A stretch of DNA of 64,000 nucleotides, taken from assembly GCA_035048815.1 (NCBI GenBank), contig JAUCBN010000042.1:9300001-9364000 (forward strand), read 5' to 3'. The notes under the pieces were generated by a model, which was given only the letters and a program-made list of their open reading frames with translations, ran no database searches and had not been told where the DNA came from. Numbering within the stretch: the first letter of the stretch is position 1; the number at the start of each line of letters is the position of its first letter. The translations under genes were made by a program, and so were the position numbers. Source of the DNA: Abelmoschus esculentus (Eukaryota > Streptophyta > Magnoliopsida > Malvales > Malvaceae). Of the stretch, positions 53,809 through 64,000 are shown one piece after another.

Positions 53809-55747
53809 AATGCATATCAATGCATAAAACCTCGCATGCATAATACCATATACAATCAAGTAAAAACTATGACACTTACATTTGAAAAGTATAAACATAT
53901 ATTGATGTTAGTGATCCATTGTGTACCACTTCAAATCGTTAGGATAAACGGGTAACCACATGTTAGTACAACTCCCAGAGCATGCGCATGTTCATACCAC
54001 TCTCAATATGAATTATCTAACCTGGTGTCCGATGACAATACCACTCCTATCAACCCGGATGTGACACTACCACTCTCATCACATAACATTAGACTAAAAG
54101 CCAAAATGCAACACACAAGGAATTTAAACACTACGACTTTTGAATATTTATAGTATACTCTAGACCCTATTAATTGATCAACTTATTCCAATAGATACAT
54201 CACTTAACTAGCCAGTATATTATCAAAAACCAATTCTCAAGTTTCAAGTTAAAAACAATAAAATAAACTCATGCATCCCGCCAATACATGCATTAATTGC
54301 ATAAATCGGTAAAAACTACTTTTTTCATATTTTCAAAACAAAATCGTGGGAGCATCATATACATATAAAAATTTTTGTAAAAATAGTCTCATAAGCATTA
54401 AAACACATGCATAATCAATATGAGAACTTTATAAAAACAATAAGAGCATATGAGAACTTTTAAGAAAACAATACTTAAAACTTACTTCCGAGGATATGGA
54501 GATTTTTCACACCTTACCTAACCCTCCCCCAAAAAATTTGAAAAAACATTTAAAAACATAACAAATTGGCAGCCCTCATAATCAATTCACCGATTTACCA
54601 AAACTTGCTCGACAAATCACCCGAAAATGCGATTCGGCTTTCTAAACTCCTTCAAACTTGTTCCTCTACCTTTTGACCTAATTCAATCATTAAAACTAAA
54701 GGGTTTAATGCATTAAAACACACCTAAATATCCCTCAAGTCGGACCAATACATGGCAACCCCTAAAAACACCATAAAACTTAATTGAAACACACCAAAAA
54801 CCTCTCTAAACACCCCCTAAACCTTAGGTCCGGGATTAGATACTTAAAAGTCGTCTTAATTACATATAAACACTTCAAGATTCATATATTTAGGTATCAA
54901 AAATAGCCATGAAAAACCCTTAAACGAAAATAAGGAAAACAATAGAATTTTTATCAAGAAAACCGATTTTATTAATTCAAGATTTTAAAGATTGTTGCGG
55001 TTATCCAAGAACTTAAGAATTTCATTAAAGAATTTTGGGTTTCAAAGGTTTGAATGATTATCATCTCTAAAATCGATCCTACTCCTTCCGAGGTTTAAAA
55101 ACTAGAAAACTGTAGAAAAACGAAGAGATTTTGATGAAGAAAAATATAAAAAATTCATCAAATAAATTTTTATTGAAAAGATTGGTGTTAAACTTTGAAA
55201 AGTAGATGGAGAATATGTTTTGGCAAGGAAGAAAATGAAATCTTGGAGAAGGGTTTAAAGCTTGACATAAAAATAGAGTTTTTCAACTAAAAACGAAGAA
55301 AAACGAAGAGAATTTGAAGAAAAAAATAGAGAGAAATAAACCAATGAAATTTTATTAAAAAGAATGGATATTTACCTTCAAATGATGATGAAGAGGCTGC
55401 TTTGGAGAAGAAGAAACCAAAATTTAAAGAATGGGTATTTTTAAAAAGTGAATTTTTAGGTTTTGGATCAAAATTAGAGAATTTTGATTACTTAGGTTAA
55501 AACAATGGATTAAAGGTTGTTTATATAGACTCCAGTACGGCTTAGATCAAGGGTCAATTTTTTAAACTGAGTTTACCTAAGTCAAATATAAGTCAATTAA
55601 GAATTTTAGAATATTTTTCCATAATTTATTTTGATTCAAAACTAATTTTTTAGTATTTAATCTCGAACTAGGTTAAACCGACGAAACCGATCGACTAGAC
55701 CTCTAAACCGACCATAAAACTTCTAGGCCCAATTTTCTGGTGTTACA
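53809..55747. repeat. Decayed large Tekay-like LTR, right part
   Basis: Resumes after the Athila-like insertion and ends GGTGTTACA at 55747, followed by TAAAT. Together with 21173-23083 this makes a 3.85 kb LTR without interior, similar in plan to 40576-44016. No coding sequence. Confidence 0.65.
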
Positions 55748-55752
55748 TAAAT

Positions 55753-57427
55753 GGTACGGTTAACCTTCCATAAACATTCCTATCGAAAACTAATATTTAT
55801 TTTGTGAGCTATTTATTGATATGTGACTAAAATAGAAAAATATAAACATTAGTGAAAATTTTACTAAAAATAATAGTTTAGTGGCCAAACAATATTACGT
55901 TCAATAACTTTTTTGAATTATAGTAAATTTTAGGGTAAACTAAATAAGATACCATCAAATTATCGACATTGTATGGTTTAGACTACTAAACTTCTATTCA
56001 TCGATTTTTAATATTAAACTTTAATTTTAAGTTCAATTATATCATTCTACTGTTAAACCATAAACGAGCCGCTGATTGACATTGTTTTCTGTTTAAATGA
56101 CGACGTGGATCCTTCCTTTTTAAATTTTTTTCACCAAATTGTGATTTAAAATAAAATATAATTATTTGATTGTGAAATGAATATAGTATTGACATTAATA
56201 TTCCAATCATCATCTCCCATTTGTAAGTCTAAATTCCGTAATCATTTTTTATCTCTTTATTTTTCTTGTATTCTCGATGACAATAAGTCTCTTCAGTGTA
56301 GAATGTGAGATAAAATCTTCAAATTTACAGTTTGCATTTTTTAGAGAAATTTGTTCTTTTAAATATTGATTTTTAAGTAAATTAATGATGTCCGTTTTAT
56401 TTGCCATGTATTGCTTTGTTTTACAATTGATTTTCCCACCAAATCCCACACTATGAAAACAGACTCACGTGTTCATTTCAAAACACACAGAAAACATCTC
56501 TTGATTTCGTATTTCAGTCACATTTTTCATTCAGAATTGAATTCTTTTAAATATTTTTGGTGTACAATTTATGAAGGACCGTGTTAAATGTTAATCTTAG
56601 AGGGCAACGTGGACAGTTATAATTTGATAAACTCAATTTCCTCTCTTAAATTATCATTTCAGTTCTAACAATCTATTTTGTAGTACCAATAGTTATCACT
56701 CTCACATTGACTAACACGTTAACAAGTTCAACAATCACAGAAGTTAACTTAATGGTCGTGCATAATAACAATGGGATGAAATTTAATCAGATTTAAACAA
56801 AAAAAAAAATTATCTAAGTTTGAATCCAAATCTGAAAAGGGTTTAAGTCGTAATAAGAACTGAATTAAATAAGGATACCATCATGAACTGAATTTGATTT
56901 ATGTTTATGTTCAATTCATATCTTAATTCAAATAAAAATATTTATGATTTATAATTCTTTAAAATAAAATACTATTTATATTAAAATATTAAAACAAAAT
57001 ATATAAAGGAAAAAAAAAAACTAATCACATTCAAAGAAGAATAAATATATATTAAATAACTTAGAATATGGTAAAAACAAAAATAACTTGCATATATATA
57101 TTTATATATATATATTAAAAGTGTTAATAATTTTTTAAATCAGTTATATTGTTACAGTAACATCTGTTCTAAGTGTTAATAAAAATTTAAATATATTAAA
57201 AATAAAATTTAAATAATAATACTAATATATATTATTATTTATATATATTAACTAAATTCAATATAGTGCAAAATATCTACATATATCATATGTAATTATG
57301 TATATACATATAAATATTAACAAATAAATATAAGATAAAATCATAGACAAACAAACGTAAAAAAATAAAAGGGAGAAATAAATATAAATATTAATAAATT
57401 ACCAAAATTTAAGGAAGTTAGTAAATA
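55753..57427. other. AT-rich intergenic DNA
   Basis: No gene found. An open frame of 66 codons at 56249-56449 (minus) has no recognised motif. TATA-dinucleotide runs at about 57090-57118. Confidence 0.5.
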
Positions 57428-57428
57428 A

Positions 57429-57501
<73 letters not shown>
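57428..57501 (+). repeat. (TAA)n microsatellite, about 24 units
   Basis: Uninterrupted TAA trinucleotides. Confidence 0.97.
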
Positions 57502-57592
57502 TGAAACTGTAAGAAAAAGTTAAGTTATATTAGACTAAAATTATGACTTAAAATAAGAAGCAAATTAAAATTCAAATAAATAAATATGGTCA

Positions 57593-57743
57593 TTACTACA
57601 AATAAGGTTTTTAGTGACCATCTAATTGTTATGATAAAGAATTTTGTTGGAAAATGTAAGTGATTTGCGATAACATTTATTTGCGACACTAATAAAATTA
57701 ATGATCATTTTTATCATTACTATAGGTGCTTTTCCTTGTAGTG
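57593..57743. mobile_element. Small MITE with CACTA-like ends
   Basis: 151 bp between GGTCA (57588-57592) and GGTCA (57744-57748). The left end reads TTACTACAAATAAGG and the right end, inverted, CACTACAAGGAAAAG; CACTACAAG is the hallmark of plant CACTA transposons. CACTA elements normally duplicate 3 bp, so TCA may be the true duplication. Non-coding; would depend on a transposase elsewhere. Confidence 0.55.
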
Positions 57744-57748
57744 GGTCA

Positions 57749-58350
57749 ACAAATAAGGGACAGAAATGAATAAATACATAATTAAATTGCACAAGTTAAA
57801 AATGCAAGAAATAAAACTAAAAAGTATGAATTGATTTGCATTAAAATAAAAATATCATAGACTGGTCATGACACAATACACCCTAAAGACACAAAAATTC
57901 ATGGATTTACTCTTTAGACTCAGTCATCGCTAAAAATAATAATTTAATTTGAAAATGATGAAAACAATTAATTCAACCGATTGAAAATCTGAATTTTAAA
58001 AAACTATCTAAATATTTTTTATAATCGTATTTAAACTTAAACTCTATACAATCTGATCTAATAAAATCTATTTTCATCCCTAAATAACATATTTGGTAAC
58101 TAAATTGAGTGAAAAAGTTGAAGATGTAATTATTTTTTTTCAAAATATTTAAGCGTTTCTATAAACCCTTAAGCTATAAATGATCGTTTGATATGAATAA
58201 ATTAATAAAAAAAATTGGAAGAAATAGTTTGATACTACTTTATCAATACGTATATATCATCCATATATATTACAAGCACGCTTCAATAAAATTAGCTTCT
58301 AAATAATTATATAATTCATCAAATAAATACTAAAATTTAATATATCAATT
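57749..58350. other. AT-rich intergenic DNA
   Basis: Nothing recognised. Confidence 0.45.
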
Positions 58351-58354
58351 AATT

Positions 58355-59285
58355 TTAGGTATAAAGATAATTTTAAATCTCAACGTTTAAAATTTTATCA
58401 TTTTAGGTATAAAGTTATGTCTTTTTGACAAATATCTCATTTTTAACTAACATAATGATTAGACCGTTAAAAATTTAACGATGGTGACATATGATAATAG
58501 ATTTTAAATGATATGACATCTAAGCTATCAAATACATACACGTGAAATATAATTTTATTCTAATATAAGATAAAAAAATTAAAATTCAAATAAAATATTA
58601 AAAATTAATTAAATCTAAAATAAAAATATACTAAAAATCCTCAACCCTAACTACAATAGAATCAAAATCCTATCTAAAAAATATGAACACAGACTGAAAA
58701 TGAAGAATTTTGTAAAGATTGCTATCGATAAATCAAATGTAAGGATTTTGATACAAATTAATTGAGTTTTTATTATTTTAGTTTAGAATTTAGGTATTTT
58801 AGTGTTTAATTTAAATTGAAAGTTTAGGGTTTTGATTTATAGTTAAGATTTAAATTTAAATTTAAAAGTAGTAAATTTGAGGTTTTAGGTTTTTGAGTTT
58901 TAATTAAACTAAAAAACAAAATTATATAAAAAAATTAGTAAATTTATTTAAGGTTTAATAGTCAAAATATATTAGATTTAAATAAGTTTTAATATTTTAT
59001 TTGAATTTTAATTATTTTATATATTATATTAGAATAAAATTATATTCTATATGTATATATTTGATAGGTTAGGATATCATATATTTAGGATACATTATCA
59101 CATGTTTTTTTATATGTCATTATTATTAAATTTTTAATGGTACGATCATCATGATAGTTAAAAAATGAGATATTTGTCAAAAAGACTTAGGTTAAGGACT
59201 AAATTTATCTCAAATAAAGAATGATGGCCAAAATGATAAAAACTATAGGCATTAAGGGTTAAATTTATCTTTATACCTTAAGTTT
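58355..59285. mobile_element. Long inverted-repeat element
   Basis: Arms of about 250-320 bp: 58355-58610 and the inverse of 58965-59285. Shared blocks include GGTATAAAGATAA near the outer ends, CTTTTTGACAAATATCTCAT, and GAATATAATTTTATTCTAATATA. The arms differ by substitutions and indels. The loop (58611-58964) is AT-rich and non-coding. A foldback or Mutator-like MITE is likely; a target-site duplication was not found. Confidence 0.65.
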
Positions 59286-61100
59286 ATATACTGATAATAT
59301 TATTGTAAATATCTTAAAAAGAAAAAAAAAGGATAAGTCAAAGATGGAGGGATTTCTCAACTGTTAACCAGCAGCCAAAAGGAGGTTATTCCAAAGATAT
59401 TTGGTTTGAAAATCAGTCAATTTCTACCAAAACAGAACGAATTTGGTACCCACACTTCATCAGAAGCATTATTTGATGGGTTTCCATAGGCATACAAAAG
59501 CTTATCCTATGAAAGAACACTTCGTAGGGGATCAATCTTCCACCACATTTAAATTTATAAGGAATATGAATAACTTTACGTGTAATTTTTTTGTCTAGTG
59601 TATATTATGAACATACCATATATTCTGATTGTTATATAATGCTTTTCTTTAAAACTGTCTTTGATAGGAAAACTTCTAATTTCTGAAGTATTATTCTTAT
59701 AAGTTAATGATTATCTTTCATATTTTAAACTTCTAATTGTATTAAAATTGTTTTCTAAACAGAACAATGGAAATAATACTTTACTAATAAAATATAAAAT
59801 TGAATATTTAAAGTAATGAAATATACTTTTATTATATAAAGATTAATTGTTTATATTCCTTAAACAAATGTTGACATATGATCTTGACAGCGGCGTCAAA
59901 CGCAGCCTCTTTTCCGTTTTGTTTTGTCTGACTGATCGGATGCATGTAGTTGGTTGGGTAGGTAAATGTCTACTCTAAATTTTTTAAAATTTATATATTT
60001 ATCTTTATTTTTTAAAAACTTTATGAGTTGATCTTTAAATTTTTTGAATATTTATAAGTTGTGTTCAACCTAAAATTTTAAAATTTCATATATTCACCCT
60101 CATATATTTTTTGGATTTTCCACCGGTCAAAAGTCACTCTTGCGATCCGGTAGGCCGGTAAGTTTCTCAAGACAAACATGGTGATAGAACGGTATTTCAT
60201 AGCAATTATAGAAATTTCGACATCGGATTATTGAAACTCCTGTTTCATTTTTGTCTATGTTCATTATGTGTTGGATGATGAAAATACTTTGTGGAATTTG
60301 ATTCTTCAAGTGATGTGAACACCATGTGGGTAGATAGAATGATGAAAAAGAGGGTTATGTTGGCACTTGTCGTGGGATGATTGATGCGGGGGATTTTATA
60401 GAACAAATGGGTTTGCTTTTCTTATGAGATTCGGGAAAAATCATGTAGATGGGCATGGGTCTGAGAAACAAATGTAGTCGATTCTGAGTTTGTGATAAAC
60501 TAGCTGTCTTGTCGGTTTCAGAAATGGTGCGATTGGGTTGGCGTTCTTCAGGATGACTTTATTTTTTTCTTTAATGGTGGATATCATCTGTTAGTTTTGT
60601 TTCTCATCATGTAGTATTTTTTTTATCGTATTTGGTGTTAGTTTTGTGTTAAATCATTTTTCATATTATATTTTGTATCATCGTATTGTATTTTATTTTA
60701 TTTCATTTAGATTTTAAAAAAATTAATGAGATTTATAGTAATATCATTCATTTTATGATTCATTCATTAGAGTCATATATTTTTTTATGATATTTGTTTA
60801 ATTATTATGTTTAAGCCTTTACATTATGTTTTTTTGTTTAAAGTATCATATAATTATACAAGTTTTTAAGTGAATATTTGATTAAGTTGAGTTGATTAAA
60901 AAATTTGAATAAGTTGAGTTGACAAAATTTCTTTTATAAAATAAATTTCATTAAAAAAATTGAATTAAGATGATAAATTTATTCTTAAGTGTGATCAAAG
61001 TTAATTATAAATATTTATAAGTTTAAATTTAATTAATTTTTATATTTTTTATATATGACATATTATTAAACAATAACGTGAGTATTTTTCTCTCTGGAAT
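59286..61100. other. Intergenic DNA, no recognised gene
   Basis: 59340-59540 is less AT-rich and open in two plus frames for about 60 codons; I do not recognise the product. 60120-60560 is likewise mixed sequence without a recognised domain. The rest is AT-rich. Confidence 0.45.
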
Positions 61101-62450
61101 ATGAGTGGAAAAGAGAAGGTCAGGTAAGGAGATCAAGGTGAGGTGTCATTGAAGAATGAAGATTGGACGATTTTTGTGGATAATCTTAGTAAAAGAATGT
61201 CTAGATTTGCTTTGAAGGAACTTTGTAATCATTATAGAAAAGTGATTAGGGTGTTCATTCCGGAGATCAAGAACAAAGCAAGGTACAAAGAGGTCACTTT
61301 TGCTTTCGTTACTATGGCAAATGGGGTAGATATAGAATGTGTGATATCTAGAATTGACAAGATGAAGATTGATGGGGTGGTGATAAGTGTCTTTAAAGCA
61401 CGTTTTCCCCGCTCCAGATCTGGAGGCCAGCATACTAAGGGTCTGCTGAGAAGGTTTGAACCGGTTTTAAAAGAATAGAGGGGGGATCATATTTCGATTG
61501 TGGAGAGAAGCATTAACAATGGTGTAGCTAGTGAAAAATCATATAAGGATCCCCTTCTTAACCAAAAGAAGGTGAGAGTTGCTAAAAAGGGTGCAACTTT
61601 ACTTGATTTCAATGTTCCGATAAAAGATACTGAATGGTTAAAACGTTGCATGGTTGGAGGGATAAAGGACCAATTTGATCTAGAGTTTATTCAAAGAGCA
61701 TTATTCAATGATGGGATTAATGTTAAAGTTGTGAAATGGGGTGTCGACTGTAAATCTTGTGTTATAGTTTTTAATTTAGTCCAGGATCCGGAGGATATTC
61801 GAAAATATAAGTATGAAGCTTTAAGTTATTGGTTCGACCATATTGATCTTCTTTTGTTGGATGGTATTCCACATTACTTTTGTTTCGTCCGTCTATATGG
61901 TGTGCCTCTTCTTTGTTGGCATGATAATATTTTTGCAGCGCTAGGAAATAGGTGGGGTCTTTATATCAGTTCCGATGAAAAAACTAGGATGAAAGATCGG
62001 CTTGGTATGGCCTGTATTATAATTAGAGTAGCTAGTTTGGCGACCATTCCTGAAACGATTAAGATATCATCTATGGGGTATCCTTACAGTATCAAAATGA
62101 AGATCGTGGGGGATCATGAAGCGAACACCCCTAAATTTGCAGATATATGGTCAGATTCTGAATCGGAATCGGAGAAGTCCGAGCATAGAGTAGACGTAGT
62201 TAAGAATGGGAAGGATGTTCCCATAGGTAAGATGGGGGAAAACTTCGGACGAGGTGTGTCGCTTCGTCCTCCGAGCAACTTGAGCCTTTCATTTGATGTT
62301 ATGAATGAAGATACGTTTAACCCAAGAATTTTGGATGTTGTGGGAGGAAATGACGTTTCAGATGTTAATGAGAAGTCTAAGACTTTGGTGGTGGTTATTC
62401 AACTGGTGTCTCTTCCTCTCCTTCTATCTCAAAGGATATTTCTTTTATGA
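61101..62450 (+). pseudogene. LINE ORF1-type protein with RRM domain
   Basis: One frame from ATG 61101 to TGA/TAG at 62448-62450, broken by TAA at 61125-61127 and TAG at 61476-61478. RRM domain: TIFVDNLSKRMS (RNP2) and YKEVTFAFVTM (RNP1). The second part (61570-62110) carries the region that follows the RRM in plant L1-type ORF1 (LEFIQRALFNDG, HYFCFVRLYGVPLLCWH, SYPYSIKM-type end), then an acidic stretch SDSESESEKSE. ORF1 binds the LINE RNA. No ORF2 (endonuclease/reverse transcriptase) is in the window: an LTR starts at 62525, just after. Could instead be a host gene captured from a LINE, but the stops argue for a relic. Confidence 0.7.
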
Positions 62451-62524
62451 GCCTTTTCAATGGGCTCCCAGTAAGAGTAGAGGATGGGCCTAATGGGGGT
62501 GGGCTGGTGGTGTGTCCTGTGTAG

Positions 62525-64000
62525 TGCTAAAATTGATGTATGTGAACACACATATATGTGCAAGTATATACAGTCATGCAAGTAATAATAGGGTGAGTGA
62601 GTACCGTTCCTATAAGGATCTAGAGTAAAGTGTGCAGTCAAATTTGTCAAGGCAAAAAGGGTTGTCACTAAAAAGAAAACAAAAGATAAAGATATAAATA
62701 TAAGAAAATGGATATGTACGATTAAGGTGTAAGATGGAAATGCTTTGGCAATTCTAGAGTGAAAGCAACTAAAATTTGCCAAGGCAAAGTAGAATGGATG
62801 ATGATGGCAAGGTGGATGTATGAAGGTGGTATATGAGTGTATAGCAGAGTGATCGCAAGATAGCAAGGAAAATAAAGAAAGTAAGTTGTGAATGCAAGGG
62901 CAAAAACAGGATGCAAGAACACATTAAACAATATATTGTACTTCTCCTCTATTGATGAACTCTCTAGGGAATGACTGATGGTGGCTTCTATGGTTTCCTA
63001 CCCCTTACCCTTACCTAACATATAGCTGCTATAGTGTATACTTACTCGATAGAGGTTTCTAAAGTATTTTCGCTCTCTCGAGTCATAGGAACCTTACAAA
63101 CTAAAATGTCATGGTAATTTCGCCTGTCACGCGAATGACATCTTAGCCTATCGACAAACCACCCTCTTTTTAGTATTTGAAGCCTTTACCTACGCCTCTC
63201 TCGAGTGCTCTAAGATCCAACTAGACCCTATTTACAGTCTACAACCCATTGCTCACGTAGATCCCCCTTAGCTCCTCTCGGATGATCTAAGGATCTATAG
63301 TTACGCCTCTCTCGAGTGCTCTAACATGTATCTAAACCATGGACACTCTCGTACCTCTTACAAAGTTTAAATAATTCCAACAATGAGCAAAGCAAATATA
63401 CAAATACTTAGCATGCAATATATTAAATAGAAACAAAAGTTAATCATCCATAAAAGCTACCACCGAAACAAGGTTACATGGTGGAGCTAAATGTTAAGAG
63501 TAATCAACCACATTAAATATAAACATCTAACATTAATCCTCATGAAAATATAACAAAATAAAGCAAGGAAGAAGGACTAGAAGACACCCTCGGTGTGCAC
63601 TGCCGCCGGCTCTTCAACCACTATGATCGCCTTATTGTGCTAGCCCCTCTCGGGTGCTTAGCACACCACTCCAGTCGAGTTCTATCAATGGAGGTCTCTT
63701 TGGCCGGAAGTTGGAGGAGAAAAGTGAGAGATTTCCACCGCCGAAAAAACCGCCACAAAAGGTGCCTCTTTTTTTGTGTTTTGTTTTCCCGAAAAAGCCT
63801 CTTCTTTGTGTAGGTCACCATGTCTTTTAAAGAGGGTAAAAAACCCTAAAAGATGTGCAAAAATCCATTTTTGCCATCATTTTCGTCTTGACATTTTTGC
63901 AGGACCGACAGAGTGATAGTGGTCCCCTACTGATGTGGCTCGCATACATGCCATATTCTCTGTGGTCCCCTATTGAGGTGGCTGTAGCTAGTTGTAGTGG
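62525..64000 (-). repeat. Athila-type LTR, cut by the window edge
   Basis: The left border TGCTAAAATTG and the following words (GTGAACAC, GCAAGTAATAATAGGGTGAGTGAGTACCG split by short gaps, CTATAAGGATCT) match the pattern of the 3' end of Athila LTRs read on the minus strand, as in the Athila-like LTRs at 23084 and 52511. No Athila primer site lies left of it, so this is a 3' LTR or a solo LTR. It interrupts the LINE after ORF1. The region has no gene; open frames in it are chance. Confidence 0.6.

Noticed and set aside
59340..59540. Possible host exon
   Set aside because: Two overlapping open frames, no recognisable domain, no clear splice pair; recorded only as unexplained sequence.

Overview
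The window is nuclear DNA of a flowering plant, most likely a eudicot. It is AT-rich, has no intact host gene, and is dominated by LTR retrotransposons of typical plant lineages (Del/Tekay-like, Reina-like, Athila-like, Tat-like, SIRE-like). The only host gene seen is an intron-bearing relic of a plant CDKD (CDK-activating kinase). I cannot name the species.

Region 1-14327. A truncated Del/Tekay-like gypsy element (1-4184) sits inside the 3' end of a SIRE-like copia element (4185-5925). A CDKD pseudogene with recognisable exons follows (6822-9138). Its last visible intron holds a young, nearly intact Reina-like chromovirus on the minus strand (9159-14322; target-site duplication TGATC; LTRs differ at 2 of 247 sites).

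Region 15255-20761. A second, much older chromodomain gypsy element on the plus strand, with 494/467 bp LTRs and target-site duplication TCTAT.

Region 21173-55747. A nest of retroelements that resolves almost to the base. A decayed large Tekay-like LTR (21173-23083 and 53809-55747) contains a minus-strand Athila-like element (23084-53808). That element carries gag, protease and an env-like ORF but no visible reverse transcriptase or integrase. Its left LTR is split by a 9.7 kb plus-strand element (24132-33799; duplication CCCAC) that carries only a gag gene, tandem repeats and purine tracts. Its interior is split by a 13 kb SIRE-like copia element (36816-49806; duplication AATAA) with a third ORF after pol. 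The integrase gene of that copia element is split in turn by a 3.4 kb solo LTR (40576-44016; duplication ACTAG).

Region 55748-64000. AT-rich intergenic DNA with a TAA microsatellite, a small CACTA-ended MITE, a long inverted-repeat element, the ORF1 of a LINE (RRM domain, two stops) and, from 62525 to the edge, an Athila-type LTR.

None of the elements has an uninterrupted set of genes. The most unusual pattern is that four unrelated retroelement families here each carry their own short CG-centred palindrome in many copies: TGACGTCA, GGTTTCGAAACC, GTATCGATAC and CTGCCKCGGCAG. This is a sequence observation; its function is unknown.
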